Source: BP-133 sp040756995 (GTDB lineage Bacteria > Actinomycetota > Acidimicrobiia > IMCC26256 > BP-133). Taken from it: DNA of 64,000 nt. The notes under the pieces were generated by a model, which ran no database searches, was not told the origin of the DNA, and worked only from the letters and a program-made list of their open reading frames with translations. Below are positions 8,370 through 16,361 of this stretch, one piece after another (within the stretch, counting starts at the first letter, position 1; each line of letters starts with the position of its first letter). The stretch covers positions 372,001 to 436,000 of the forward strand of contig JBFLYK010000001.1 of assembly GCA_040756995.1 (NCBI GenBank), written 5' to 3'. The translations under genes and the position numbers were made by a program.

Positions 8370-9737
8370 TCAGGGAGCGTCGTTGCGGACGTAGTCGCGG
8401 ACGTCGGAGGCCCGTTCGGTGGTCATGAAAGCCAGCCAGTGGCGCCAAAAGGCCCGCTGGTTGGCCTCCGACCAGATGCCGCCTCCGTGGCCCGGCGCCC
8501 CGCGACCGATGATGTCGGCGGCCGGCCGGTCTTGGCCGAGGCCGAGGACCATGTTGGTGTCAAGCTGCCGGCCGATGTGGCCGCGGCAGCCGACCTGGAG
8601 CTGGCGCCAATTCTCGCCGTCGTCCTGCTCGAGGATTCCGCTCGGGCCGAACGTGAACTGGTACTGCTTGCGGAGGGCGTCCTTCACGTCCTGCGGCAGG
8701 CTTTTGTCGACGACGCACCACTGGTAGAACATCGTCTGCTCCGGACCCCGGGGAATGTGGACCCGGACCAGGCGGAGCATCTCGATGTCGAGGAAGGCGA
8801 AGCTCGGGAACACCGCGCCGTGACCGACCGGGATCAGCCGGGCGGCATCTTCTCCCTTCTTCTCCGCCATCCGCCGCCGCTCTTCCTTGAGGAACTCGGT
8901 GTAGGGGTTCGGCATCACCCAGTACCCGTGGGTCGGGTCCTCGGCGTGTTCCCCGAAGTCCTCCGCCACCGGCGGTGTGAAGTCATGGCCCAGGAACCCC
9001 ATTCCGGCGGCGATTTCGTAGCCGCTGTCGGTGAACGGCTCCATCAGGCCGAGTTCGATCACCCGCTTGTGCGAATGGTTCACGTGGTACATGTCGGTGG
9101 CGAAGTTCTCGGTCGGCACCTTCCAGTTGGTGTCGATCGTCCATTTGTGGACGCCGCCGATCACCTCGACACCTTCTGGATCACGCCCGAAAGCCAGCTC
9201 GAGGTAGTAGCGCATGCCGCCCAGGTACTCGGCCAGGTCGGGCGCCTCGGCATCCCAGTTGCCAAAGATGAACCCGAGGTGTTCCTCGACGCGGGGGACG
9301 GGCAGCAGTCCCCACTCCTTCTTGTCGAGGGCCTGTCCGTAGGCCTGCCGGTACTTGGGGACGCCGACGAGCTCGCCTTGGTTGGAGTACGTCCAGCCGT
9401 GGTAGCTGCAGTGGAAGAAACTCGTGTTCCCTTCGTCGGAGCGACAGACCGTGTTGCCCCGGTGCCGGCAGGAGTTGAGCATCGCCCGGATCTCGCCATC
9501 GGCCCCGCGGCAGACGATGACCGGGTCATCGCCCATGAAGGTGGCCACGAAATCGCCCGGCTCCGGGAGCTGCGACGTGTGCGCCAGGTAGAGCCAGGAG
9601 CGGGCGAAGATCCGTTCCAGCTCGAGCTCGTAGATGCCCTGATCGACGTAGGCGTACCGCTTGACCAGACCCTTGCCCGGGTCAACGAGGGCCGCGGGGT
9701 CAAGCGCAACCCCGGTGAACGAACCATGAGGCGACAT
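8370..9737 (-). CDS. Rieske aromatic-ring-hydroxylating dioxygenase, alpha subunit
   Basis: The 455-aa catalytic subunit inserts O2 into an aromatic ring to give a cis-dihydrodiol or removes a substituent. The Rieske [2Fe-2S] ligands are Cys90/His92 (CRHRG) and Cys110/His113 (CSYHGW). The mononuclear iron site is Asp215-x2-His218-x4-His223 in ATDMYHVNHSH, with a later Asp expected as third protein ligand. Length and motif spacing are those of the biphenyl/benzoate-type family; the substrate cannot be assigned. It is divergent from the PaaA-like operon across a promoter region with a TTTC-N7-GAAA palindrome. Confidence 0.95.
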   Translation of the reverse strand: MSPHGSFTGVALDPAALVDPGKGLVKRYAYVDQGIYELELERIFARSWLYLAHTSQLPEPGDFVATFMGDDPVIVCRGADGEIRAMLNSCRHRGNTVCRSDEGNTSFFHCSYHGWTYSNQGELVGVPKYRQAYGQALDKKEWGLLPVPRVEEHLGFIFGNWDAEAPDLAEYLGGMRYYLELAFGRDPEGVEVIGGVHKWTIDTNWKVPTENFATDMYHVNHSHKRVIELGLMEPFTDSGYEIAAGMGFLGHDFTPPVAEDFGEHAEDPTHGYWVMPNPYTEFLKEERRRMAEKKGEDAARLIPVGHGAVFPSFAFLDIEMLRLVRVHIPRGPEQTMFYQWCVVDKSLPQDVKDALRKQYQFTFGPSGILEQDDGENWRQLQVGCRGHIGRQLDTNMVLGLGQDRPAADIIGRGAPGHGGGIWSEANQRAFWRHWLAFMTTERASDVRDYVRNDAP

Positions 9738-9781
9738 ACCGCGACGCTATCGATACCGGCGGCGGGAACGCTCGCACGCCG

Positions 9782-9796
9782 TTTCGCCTGATGAAA
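9782..9796. promoter_or_regulatory. Palindrome TTTC-N7-GAAA, second candidate TetR operator
   Basis: TTTCGCCTGATGAAA lies within the 17-bp repeat GTTTC-N7-GAAAC, in the gap between the divergent Rieske alpha gene and the PaaA-like gene. Its length and outer bases match the palindrome next to tetR at 4261-4275, so the same repressor is the likely reader. Confidence 0.5.
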
Positions 9797-9869
9797 CAAG
9801 GCTTTGACGGTGGCGCTCGGCGCTTCATATTGTGCCTACGAGCGCGTCGAAGAAATTCATGGAGGTGCG

Positions 9870-10592
9870 ATGACTGTCGCCGCACCGACCCAACGGGTGT
9901 ACCGAGAAGGTGACCCCGACATGCCGGAGGAGCTCCACGAGCTCCTCGTGCGGATGCTCTCCCACCACTTGGAGAACACCGCCAACCCGCACTACAACGA
10001 GCTGATGGTCTACTTGTGGGACCGCTGCATGCGACTCTCACCGGACGACCAGGTGAAAGTGGCGCTGGCCCGCCTGATGCAGCAGGAGGTCGAGCACGGC
10101 GCCATCACCGCCCGCCTCCTCCAGGGCCTCGGGGCACCACCGGTCAACGAGCCGATCCAGCAGTACGCCTTCCGCATCCCCATCGACACGTTCTGTGATC
10201 TGGCTTTCTTCCACGGCCTGTGCGACAGGGTGGGCGTCTACATCGGCGAAACCTGGGAGATGGTTCCCTACGAGCCCATGGCCAGGGTGGCACCGAGACT
10301 CCACAAGGACGAGGTCTTCCACTGCACGCTCGGGCTTCGAAACCTGCGGCTCGTCTGCGCAACTCCCGCCGGGCTCGCCGAAGCCAACGAGAAGGTCAAG
10401 GTCTGGTGGCCGGCGGCACTCGACATGTTCGGGCGGTCCGACTCCTCGGCATCCGACGACTACGTGCGGTGGGGACTTCGCCAGAAGAACAACGCCGAGC
10501 TGCGCCGCCAGTACGCCGCCGACACCCGCCCCCTCCTGGAAGAGCTCGGCATCGACGTCCCCCACGAGCGCCTGAACCGGCGCTTCCTCTGA
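9870..10592 (+). CDS. PaaA/PaaC-like ferritin-fold di-iron protein
   Basis: The 240-aa helical protein follows GGAGGTGCG and has two ExxH motifs typical of the phenylacetyl-CoA epoxidase family: QQEVEHG in the first half and KDEVFHC in the second. This supports a carboxylate-bridged di-iron centre, as in PaaA, rather than a structural PaaC subunit lacking ligands. It is followed by a CoA ligase, hydratase and MaoC proteins, so a role in oxygenating or deoxygenating a CoA-linked aromatic is plausible. The usual paaBCDE partners are absent. Confidence in the family is good, in the reaction low. Confidence 0.75.
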   Translation: MTVAAPTQRVYREGDPDMPEELHELLVRMLSHHLENTANPHYNELMVYLWDRCMRLSPDDQVKVALARLMQQEVEHGAITARLLQGLGAPPVNEPIQQYAFRIPIDTFCDLAFFHGLCDRVGVYIGETWEMVPYEPMARVAPRLHKDEVFHCTLGLRNLRLVCATPAGLAEANEKVKVWWPAALDMFGRSDSSASDDYVRWGLRQKNNAELRRQYAADTRPLLEELGIDVPHERLNRRFL

Positions 10593-10596
10593 CGCC

Positions 10597-10857
10597 GTGG
10601 ATCTCGCCCGGTTCAACTGCCGGGTCACCCGCCCGCATCATCGCGTCGCCTTGCTCGAGGTGACCTCACCCCACCACCAGGAGTTCTTCTCCATCAGCGA
10701 AGGTGACCGCACGCTCGCCGTCACCGTGCTCGACGTCACCAACCCGACGTTTTCCGAACCCCGGTCGTACAGCATCGAGAAGCCCGCTGGCTGGCGAACC
10801 GACATCCGGGCGGAGGAACTCCTGCTGTCGATCTGGAACGCGCTGCTGCCGGGCTGA
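10597..10857 (+). CDS. Hypothetical protein (86 aa) between the PaaA-like and MaoC genes
   Basis: The GTG start lies 4 bases after the previous stop. The protein is beta-rich in the middle (TLAVTVLDVTNPTFSEPRSYSI) and helical at the end (AEELLLSIWNALLPG). I do not recognise it. Its position matches that of the small PaaB subunit in paaABCDE operons, but I see no PaaB signature, so it may be a small partner of the di-iron protein. Confidence 0.55.
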   Translation: MDLARFNCRVTRPHHRVALLEVTSPHHQEFFSISEGDRTLAVTVLDVTNPTFSEPRSYSIEKPAGWRTDIRAEELLLSIWNALLPG

Positions 10858-10868
10858 AGGGGAACAGC

Positions 10869-11258
10869 ATGAACCTCGACACTGTGGGACAGAAGATCGT
10901 CGATACCGAGGTCGTCGTCGACCCCGAACGGTTGGCGCACCTCGCCGCCGCCGTCGGCACGGAGAGCGCCTCCCAGACCGCCCTGCTGGTCGCGTTCTTT
11001 GCCGCCACCGCCGCCGGGCAGGACTCCGTGATCGGGCCGCTCGGAGTGGACCTGAGCCGGGCCCTGCAGGGCGGCCAGGCGTTCGAGTGGCACCGTCCGT
11101 TTCGGGTCGGCGAGACGGTCCGGCTCCAGGTTGTCGTGGCCGACCTCTACGAGAAGAACACGACCCAGTACGCCACGGTGCTCGCCGAGTTCCGAGGGGC
11201 GGACGGCGAACTCATCCAACGGCAACGCACGATGTTCATCGAACGGGGGCCCGCATGA
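10869..11258 (+). CDS. MaoC-like hot-dog protein, N-terminal type (HadA/HadC-like)
   Basis: The 129-aa protein starts with ATG after AGGGGAACAGC. It has the region found in the non-catalytic hot-dog half of (3R)-hydroxyacyl dehydratases (VDPERLAHLAAAVGTES; FEWHRPFRVGETVRL; RTMFIERG). It overlaps the next MaoC gene by ATGA, so the two products probably form a heterodimeric hydratase/dehydratase on a CoA thioester, as HadAB does in mycolic acid synthesis. The catalytic Asp-His pair is in the partner. Confidence 0.8.
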   Translation: MNLDTVGQKIVDTEVVVDPERLAHLAAAVGTESASQTALLVAFFAATAAGQDSVIGPLGVDLSRALQGGQAFEWHRPFRVGETVRLQVVVADLYEKNTTQYATVLAEFRGADGELIQRQRTMFIERGPA

Positions 11259-11626
11259 CGGAATTGGTGCCGACGACGCTGCCGCCGATCACCCGGGAGC
11301 AGGTGCAGCACTATGCCGAAGCGGTGGGCGACTTCAACGCGATCCACTTCGACACTGACTTCGCCCGGGCCGCCGGCCTGCCGGACACGGTGGTGCACGG
11401 CCCGCTCACCGTGGCCAAGATCGCCGACGTCCTGGCCGCCCAACTCGGCGTCGACGCGCTCCTGAACCTCGACGTGCGGCTCCGGGCGCCGGTCTTTCCC
11501 GGCGAAGAGCTGGCCGTGGAGGGCACCGACTACGGCGTGAAGGTCGTCAAGGCGGACGGGACGGTGGCCGCCACGGCCGTGGTGATCATCCGCGACGACG
11601 AGTCCGCGGATAAGCCCGCCCCTTGA
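11255..11626 (+). CDS. MaoC-like dehydratase, catalytic type (HadB-like)
   Basis: The 123-aa protein carries the hydratase-2 motif D-x4-H (GDFNAIHFD) followed by GLPDTVVHGPLTVAKIAD, the catalytic loop of the family. The ATG overlaps the stop of the non-catalytic partner and its own stop overlaps the TTG start of the enoyl-CoA hydratase (TTGA). The likely role is hydration or dehydration of an (R)-3-hydroxyacyl-CoA intermediate in the CoA branch of this cluster. Confidence 0.85.
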   Translation: MTELVPTTLPPITREQVQHYAEAVGDFNAIHFDTDFARAAGLPDTVVHGPLTVAKIADVLAAQLGVDALLNLDVRLRAPVFPGEELAVEGTDYGVKVVKADGTVAATAVVIIRDDESADKPAP

Positions 11627-12414
11627 GCGAACCGTTCGTGCTCGATGCCGCCCTGGACGACGGCGTCCGGCTGCTGACCCTCAACCGCCCCGACAAGCTC
11701 AACGCCTGGCACGCCCCCATGCGCCAGCAGCTGCGGGCGGCGGTGGAAGCGGTGGCCGACGACGCCAGCGTGCGCAGCCTGATCATCACCGGGGCCGGTC
11801 GGGCCTTCTCGGCCGGCGAGGACGTGTCCGGCATGGCCGGCCTGGCTGAGGTCGGCACCCGGCAGTTCCGGGCGGTCGCCCGCCAGATCCACGACGTGTT
11901 CGACCTGATCGAGACGATCGAGGTCCCGGTGATCGCGGCCGTCAACGGGGTCGCGGCCGGCGGCGGGCTCGAGCTCGCTCTCTCCTGCGACTTCCGGGTG
12001 GTGAGCGAAGACGCCCAGCTCGTCATGCCCGAAGCCAAGGTGGGGCTCATCCCTGGCTCTGGCGGCTGCTCGCGCCTCGTTCGGCTCGTGGGACTGGGAC
12101 GGGCCAAGGAGATGGTCATGCTGGGCCGCCCGCTCGATGCCGCCGCCGCCAAGGCGGCCGGCCTGGCCACGGAGGTCGCCCCGGCAGGAAAGACCGTCGA
12201 CGTCGCCATCGAACTGGCGGCCGAGCTCGGCCGGTTCGCGCCGCTGGCCCTCGGCATGGCCAAGGTCGTCCTGAACACCTGCGCCGACGTCGACGCCGAA
12301 ACGGGCCGCCGTCTCGAACGGCTCGGGCAGAGCGTCCTCAAGACAACCGACGACCACCGGGAGGCCAGCACGGCCTTTCTCAAGAAGCGCTCCCCCCGGT
12401 TCACCGGGCGGTGA
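11623..12414 (+). CDS. Enoyl-CoA hydratase/isomerase family (crotonase)
   Basis: The 263-aa protein starts at TTG, overlapping the upstream stop. It has LNRPDKLNAW, the oxyanion-hole segment GRAFSAGEDVSGMAG and NGVAAGGGLELALSCDFRV, then the catalytic-loop region EAKVGLIPGSGGCSRLVRLVG. The position in GLIPGSGG fits hydratase or ring-opening activity on CoA esters. It belongs to the same operon as the CoA ligase and the di-iron protein, and could be a PaaF/PaaG- or BoxC-like enzyme; this cannot be decided. Confidence 0.88.
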   Translation: MSEPFVLDAALDDGVRLLTLNRPDKLNAWHAPMRQQLRAAVEAVADDASVRSLIITGAGRAFSAGEDVSGMAGLAEVGTRQFRAVARQIHDVFDLIETIEVPVIAAVNGVAAGGGLELALSCDFRVVSEDAQLVMPEAKVGLIPGSGGCSRLVRLVGLGRAKEMVMLGRPLDAAAAKAAGLATEVAPAGKTVDVAIELAAELGRFAPLALGMAKVVLNTCADVDAETGRRLERLGQSVLKTTDDHREASTAFLKKRSPRFTGR

Positions 12415-13793
12415 CGGTGATGAGGAACATGGCTGCCGACCGGTGGTGGAACCGTCCGACGCAGACGGCGCCTCGCGAGGCGCTGGACGAGTTGCACCTC
12501 CGGCGGATCAGCCACCTCGTCGACTGGGCCTACGACCATTCGCCGCTGCACCGGCGGATCTACGACGAGGCCGGCTTCAAGCCGGGCGACATCCGCACCT
12601 GGGACGACTACTACGACCACCTGCCGCTGACCGACAAGCGCGACTATCTGGAGGACCAGGCAGCGAGCCCGTCCGGCTATGGCGGCCTCGCGCTCCCGGA
12701 GTCGATGCTTCAGCAGTATTTCCACACCACCGGTACAACGGGGCAGTTCCTCCACGAAGTCTTCACCCAGTTCGAGATGCAGAAGAGCGCCACTCAGTAT
12801 TGCTACTCCTTCTGGGACCACGGGATCCGCCCCGGCGACTCGATCTACTTCTGCTTCAACTGGGGCATGTGGATCGGCCTGTGGAGCATCTACTGGGGCG
12901 CCCGCAACATGAACCTGCTGATCCTTTCCGGAGGCGGCGTTCCGAGCGTCGACCGCGTCCGCCAGATCTTCGAGCGCCGTCCCAAGATCGTCATCGGGAC
13001 GGCCACGTACCTGCTGCACCTCATCGAGGTGGCCCGACAGCATGATCTCGACCTGAGCGGCGCGGCCGTCGAGGTGATCGGTGGCGGTGGCGAGCCGGGA
13101 TTTTCCGTCCCGGTCACCCGACAGCGCCTGATCGAGGGCTGGGGCGGAGCGCAAGTCATCGACATGTACGGCATCGGCGAGGCCATGCACGTGGCCCAGT
13201 CGTGCCGGGAATGGGGCGGCGGCGTGCACGTGATCGAAGACGTCTGCCACGCCTACTCGGCCGACCCCGAAACCGGCCGCCCGATCTTCCAGGACGGAGC
13301 CGTCGGAGAGAACGTCGTCACCAGCTACACCCACTTCGCCCAGCCGTTCATCAAATACCGCACCCACGACCTGGTCCAGCGCGACTACCACCCCGACCAT
13401 GGCTGCGGCTGGACATGGGCCCACCTGCCCGGCGTCGTTCTCGGGCGGACGGATTTCATGGTCACCATCCGGGGGACGAACGTGTACCCGACGGCAGTCG
13501 AGAACCTCCTCGGCGAAGTTCCCGGCCTGTCGCATCACTACGAGCTTCACATCACACGCCGGGATATGGACCACCTGCTGGTACGGGTCGAGGCGGCCGA
13601 TGCCGGTGCCGATATGCGGCAGCTGGCGCAGCGGCTGGCCGACCACCTCCGCAAGAACTTCGGGGTCCGAGTCGAGACCGAGGTTGTCGCCCCCGGTTCG
13701 CTGCCACGTTACGAGCTGAAGTCGAAGCGGATCTTCGACCATCGCCAGCCCGACGAGCGTCCGCATTTCCACCTCGGCAGGGGAAGGCCATGA
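12411..13793 (+). CDS. Phenylacetate-CoA ligase-like enzyme (PaaK family)
   Basis: The 460-aa adenylate-forming enzyme has a PaaK-type fold. Features are the nucleotide loop HTTGTTGQF, the A5-type segment DMYGIGEAMHVAQSC, the RTHDLV and GRTDFMVTIRGTNVYPTAVE stretches and a C-terminal AMP-binding_C_2 domain ending with LPRYELKSKRIFDH. It activates an aromatic acid to its CoA thioester with ATP. The GTG start overlaps the previous stop. This gene makes the CoA-ester interpretation of the operon strong; the acid is unknown. Confidence 0.88.
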   Translation: MTVMRNMAADRWWNRPTQTAPREALDELHLRRISHLVDWAYDHSPLHRRIYDEAGFKPGDIRTWDDYYDHLPLTDKRDYLEDQAASPSGYGGLALPESMLQQYFHTTGTTGQFLHEVFTQFEMQKSATQYCYSFWDHGIRPGDSIYFCFNWGMWIGLWSIYWGARNMNLLILSGGGVPSVDRVRQIFERRPKIVIGTATYLLHLIEVARQHDLDLSGAAVEVIGGGGEPGFSVPVTRQRLIEGWGGAQVIDMYGIGEAMHVAQSCREWGGGVHVIEDVCHAYSADPETGRPIFQDGAVGENVVTSYTHFAQPFIKYRTHDLVQRDYHPDHGCGWTWAHLPGVVLGRTDFMVTIRGTNVYPTAVENLLGEVPGLSHHYELHITRRDMDHLLVRVEAADAGADMRQLAQRLADHLRKNFGVRVETEVVAPGSLPRYELKSKRIFDHRQPDERPHFHLGRGRP

Positions 13794-13993
13794 CGAACCC
13801 GCTGGGATCCGATGTCGACGACCAGCGCCAGCGACTCGTCGACCTGCGCTCCCGGCTCCGAGAGGAGCGGGCGCTGAGTTCCACGCCGGCCGTCGACCAC
13901 GCTCTCCGGCTGGCGGAGGCCTATCTCCAGCTCAGCCTCGGCTACTGCGGTCACACGGAAGATCTCTTCCCCGAAGAGACGGCGCTTGCATGA
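13790..13993 (+). CDS. Small hypothetical protein (67 aa), end of the CoA operon
   Basis: The ATG overlaps the stop of the ligase gene (ATGA), so it is translationally coupled. The protein is an acidic helical polypeptide (QRQRLVDLRSRLREER..VDHALRLAEAYLQLSLG) without a recognisable motif. It could be a small subunit or chaperone-like partner. Overlap and codon bias are the only support. Confidence 0.5.
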   Translation: MTNPLGSDVDDQRQRLVDLRSRLREERALSSTPAVDHALRLAEAYLQLSLGYCGHTEDLFPEETALA

Positions 13994-14253
13994 CGGATGT
14001 TCAGGTTGAGATAGTGCGGTACGCGGTCGCATCGCGGCACAAGCGGCGACGTGCTGGGCTCGTACAACTTTTCCGTGTTTGCCAGCGTCGTCGACTTCGG
14101 GGGAACCTTGGCTGGTTTGTCGAGGCCCTTCACCAGCGATATTGGGACACCCAAGCGACGTTGCTCCAAGAGACGCATCTCGTCCAAGAAGCCCGGAACG
14201 TGCTTGCCGATGCCGGCGTCCTCCCAGTAGGGACGGCCTGCCCGGCGGCGGGA
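13994..14253. other. Gap without a confident gene
   Basis: Open frames exist on both strands, but none shows a recognisable domain or a convincing ribosome-binding site. This stretch lies at the switch from the plus-strand CoA operon to minus-strand genes and may hold remnants of a deleted or inserted gene. Confidence 0.4.
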
Positions 14254-14745
14254 TCAGAGTTCGGCCGCGCCGCGTGGCCCGACCCACGTTCCCCGGGCGA
14301 ATGCGTGTGACACGCGGAGCAGTTCAGCGACGACATTCCCCTCGAGGTCGTCCCGGGGTGCATACACCATCACCGCCGTCGGCGGGAGCAGGCCCCGTCG
14401 GGCCACCGGGTGGAGCTCGGCCCACCCTGCGGCAACCGCCTCCTCCGCCACCTCAGGGGGCAGCATCATGTGGAGGCTCTGGTCGCTGCTCACCGGGTGG
14501 AGGTGGGCGAACTCGCTTCCGATCATGAATGCTTCCGGGGGTCCGTCCGCTCCTTCGGCCAGCCATAGCGCCCGGGCCCCGGGAACAGAGATGAGGCTCT
14601 CCTGCTCCCGTACGCCGGGGAGGGCGAAGGCGACCGCGGCCAGACGGTCCCTCACCGCAGAGTCAACTGGCTGCTGATCGAGTTGCGTGTGAGGATTCGT
14701 GGAGGTCGTCTTTGGTCTCGGCCCCCGACGTTGGGATATGGACAC
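14254..14745 (-). CDS. DUF5519-like (luciferase-domain-named) protein
   Basis: The 163-aa protein shows the family features GSEFAHLHPVSSDQSLHMMLP, EAVAAGWAELHP and AVMVYAPRDDLEGNVVAELLRVSHAFARG. The function of this family is unknown despite the name. The distal GTG is used here, but a start further downstream is possible because the first 25 residues look non-conserved. It stands alone between two operons. Confidence 0.65.
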   Translation of the reverse strand: MSISQRRGPRPKTTSTNPHTQLDQQPVDSAVRDRLAAVAFALPGVREQESLISVPGARALWLAEGADGPPEAFMIGSEFAHLHPVSSDQSLHMMLPPEVAEEAVAAGWAELHPVARRGLLPPTAVMVYAPRDDLEGNVVAELLRVSHAFARGTWVGPRGAAEL

Positions 14746-14922
14746 TCATATCTCCCTTACTAGCAGCAGTCGCGGATCGCTTACTTCGGCCAGTCAGAGG
14801 CGTGGTCCACTGCTGACCGACCGCCCAGCGCAAGGATCTCTCCCCGAAGGAAGCGGTCGACTGTGGCAGCAACGTGTCGCCCCACCAGTAAATGAGACGG
14901 AACTGCCTGCATCTCGGTCAGC
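14746..14922. other. Short gap without a confident gene
   Basis: About 180 bases upstream of the DUF5519-like gene contain no recognisable gene or RNA. It probably holds the promoter of that gene. Confidence 0.4.
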
Positions 14923-15174
14923 TTAAGACGAGTGTTGGGCCCGAAGGCCCGCTCGGGCACCGACGACGAACGCCTCGATTTGATCGGCCGTGAAGATCGC
15001 TGGCGCTGCTGCGCTGTCGCTGGTCATGTAGACGAGAAAGAGTCCCACGCCCGAAAATCTTCGCCACTCAACCAAGACCCCGTCTGCTCGGAGACTGTCT
15101 AGGGCAACAGCGAGACCTCGCATTTGGCTTTTCGTCATCTCCGTCACCACGTGGGGTTGGCTCGCCGTTGGCAA
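14923..15174 (-). CDS. Small hypothetical protein (83 aa)
   Basis: The reading frame encodes a compact protein with a helical start (MTKSQMRGLAVALDSLRADG), a beta-like middle and an end (FTADQIEAFVVGARAGLRA) that recalls the C-terminus of actinobacterial DUF397-type proteins. The resemblance is weak. No operon partner is evident. Confidence 0.4.
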   Translation of the reverse strand: MPTASQPHVVTEMTKSQMRGLAVALDSLRADGVLVEWRRFSGVGLFLVYMTSDSAAAPAIFTADQIEAFVVGARAGLRAQHSS

Positions 15175-15239
15175 CGTTCGGGCAGTTGGCAGGAGGGACT
15201 CGTTGCTCGAACCGCCTTGGACCGGATCGGATTAGATGA

Positions 15240-16034
15240 TCAGATCAGCCGTATGCTGACGGACCCGAGGTGGTCGGCTTCGGCTCGGATGACGTCGCCG
15301 TTGGAGACGGGAAAAGCGGCATGCAGCGAACCAGTCATCACGAATCGCCCAGCCTCCAAGGCGACATCGTAGGGCGCGAGGGTGTTGGCCAACCAGGCGA
15401 CCGCGGCGAGCGGGTCGCCCAGGGCGGCGGCGCCAGCTCCGGTGGCTACCAATGCTCCATTCCTCGTCACGACCACGCCCACGAGCCGAGGGTCGAAGTG
15501 CATGGGAACGGGGCGGCTACCCAACACAACCGCTGCGCCACTAGCGAGGTCGGCAATAGTGTCCGGCAGCTTGATCTTCCAGTCCTCGATCCGGGAGTCG
15601 ATGATCTCGAGGGCGACGTAGACGCCTCCGACAGCGGAATGGGCGTCTTCGCGGGTCACTCCCGGGCCTCGCAGGTCGTGCTCGAGGACGAGCGCCAACT
15701 CGGCCTCGATCTTCGGCTGGATGAACCGGGCGACCTCGACATCGGCTCCGTCGCCCATGACCATTGACTCCAGGACGGGGCCGTAGTCCGGCTCGCTCAC
15801 TCCCAGCAGCTCTTGCATTGGGCGGGACGTCAGTCCGAGCTTGTAGCCCACGATCCGGTCGCGGCCTTGAGCCAGCATGAGGGATACGATTTCGGACTGG
15901 ATGGCGTAGGCGTCGGCGGCGGTGAGGTCGGGCCGTTCCGAGGTCAGGGGTGGAGTCGGAGTGCGTAGCCGGAACGCTTCGAACAGCCGTCCCGCGTAGC
16001 CGCGGACCTCCTCGGCTTTCAACGTTGTGTTCAT
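15240..16034 (-). CDS. 2-oxopent-4-enoate hydratase-like enzyme (MhpD/BphH family)
   Basis: The 264-aa protein starts at ATG 16034, overlapping the YCII gene stop (ATGA). The family features GYKLGLTSRPMQELLGVSEPDYG, IQPKIEAELALVLEHDL, VYVALEIIDSRIEDW and GDVIRAEADHLGSVSI include the metal-binding acidic residues. It hydrates 2-hydroxypenta-2,4-dienoates to 4-hydroxy-2-oxoacids for the aldolase encoded nearby. The plus-strand lower-pathway operon at 4.3-7.1 kb has no hydratase, so this single gene may serve both pathways. Confidence 0.92.
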   Translation of the reverse strand: MNTTLKAEEVRGYAGRLFEAFRLRTPTPPLTSERPDLTAADAYAIQSEIVSLMLAQGRDRIVGYKLGLTSRPMQELLGVSEPDYGPVLESMVMGDGADVEVARFIQPKIEAELALVLEHDLRGPGVTREDAHSAVGGVYVALEIIDSRIEDWKIKLPDTIADLASGAAVVLGSRPVPMHFDPRLVGVVVTRNGALVATGAGAAALGDPLAAVAWLANTLAPYDVALEAGRFVMTGSLHAAFPVSNGDVIRAEADHLGSVSIRLI

Positions 16035-16327
16035 GTGGCCGGCAGCGCCCCGGAGAGCGTTCCGAGCACGGCCTTCCATTCGTGGACGCGGGTCTCAGCG
16101 ATCGCGCCTCGTTGGGCATACGGATCGTCACGCAGCAGGTCGTCGAGCGTGGCCCGGTCTGGGCTGTCGTAGATGATCAGGCCGCCGCGCCCGTCGGCCC
16201 ACGGGCCGGCCAGGCAGACCAGCCCCTTCTGCGACAGGTCGTCGATGTACTGGCGATGGTGGGGTCGCGCGCCGTCGACGAGCGGGGGATCGTCGACGAA
16301 CTTCACCTCGACGGCGAAGACGGGCAT
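16031..16327 (-). CDS. YCII-related protein (98 aa)
   Basis: The small ferredoxin-like fold protein shows MPVFAVEVKFVDDPPLVDGARPHHRQYIDDL, GLVCLAGPWADGRGGLIIYD and DDLLRDDPYAQRG, which match the YCII/muconolactone isomerase-like family (conserved His and Asp). It lies between the aldolase and hydratase genes, so a role on an unsaturated ring-fission product, such as tautomerisation, is possible but unproven. Confidence 0.8.
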   Translation of the reverse strand: MPVFAVEVKFVDDPPLVDGARPHHRQYIDDLSQKGLVCLAGPWADGRGGLIIYDSPDRATLDDLLRDDPYAQRGAIAETRVHEWKAVLGTLSGALPAT

Positions 16328-16361
16328 GTTCCGGGCACCTCCTCGTACGGTTCCATATGAT

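Noticed and set aside
11586..13772. A 728-codon minus-strand reading frame opposite the crotonase and CoA ligase genes
   Set aside because: It is an antisense shadow typical of high-GC DNA. The plus strand shows clear crotonase and PaaK motifs with overlapping starts.
14016..14253. Possible transposase or relaxase fragment on the minus strand near 14.0-14.2 kb
   Set aside because: A frame with some coding-like composition (LLEQRRLGVPISLVKGLDKP) exists, but I cannot match it to a family, so it is not called as a gene.
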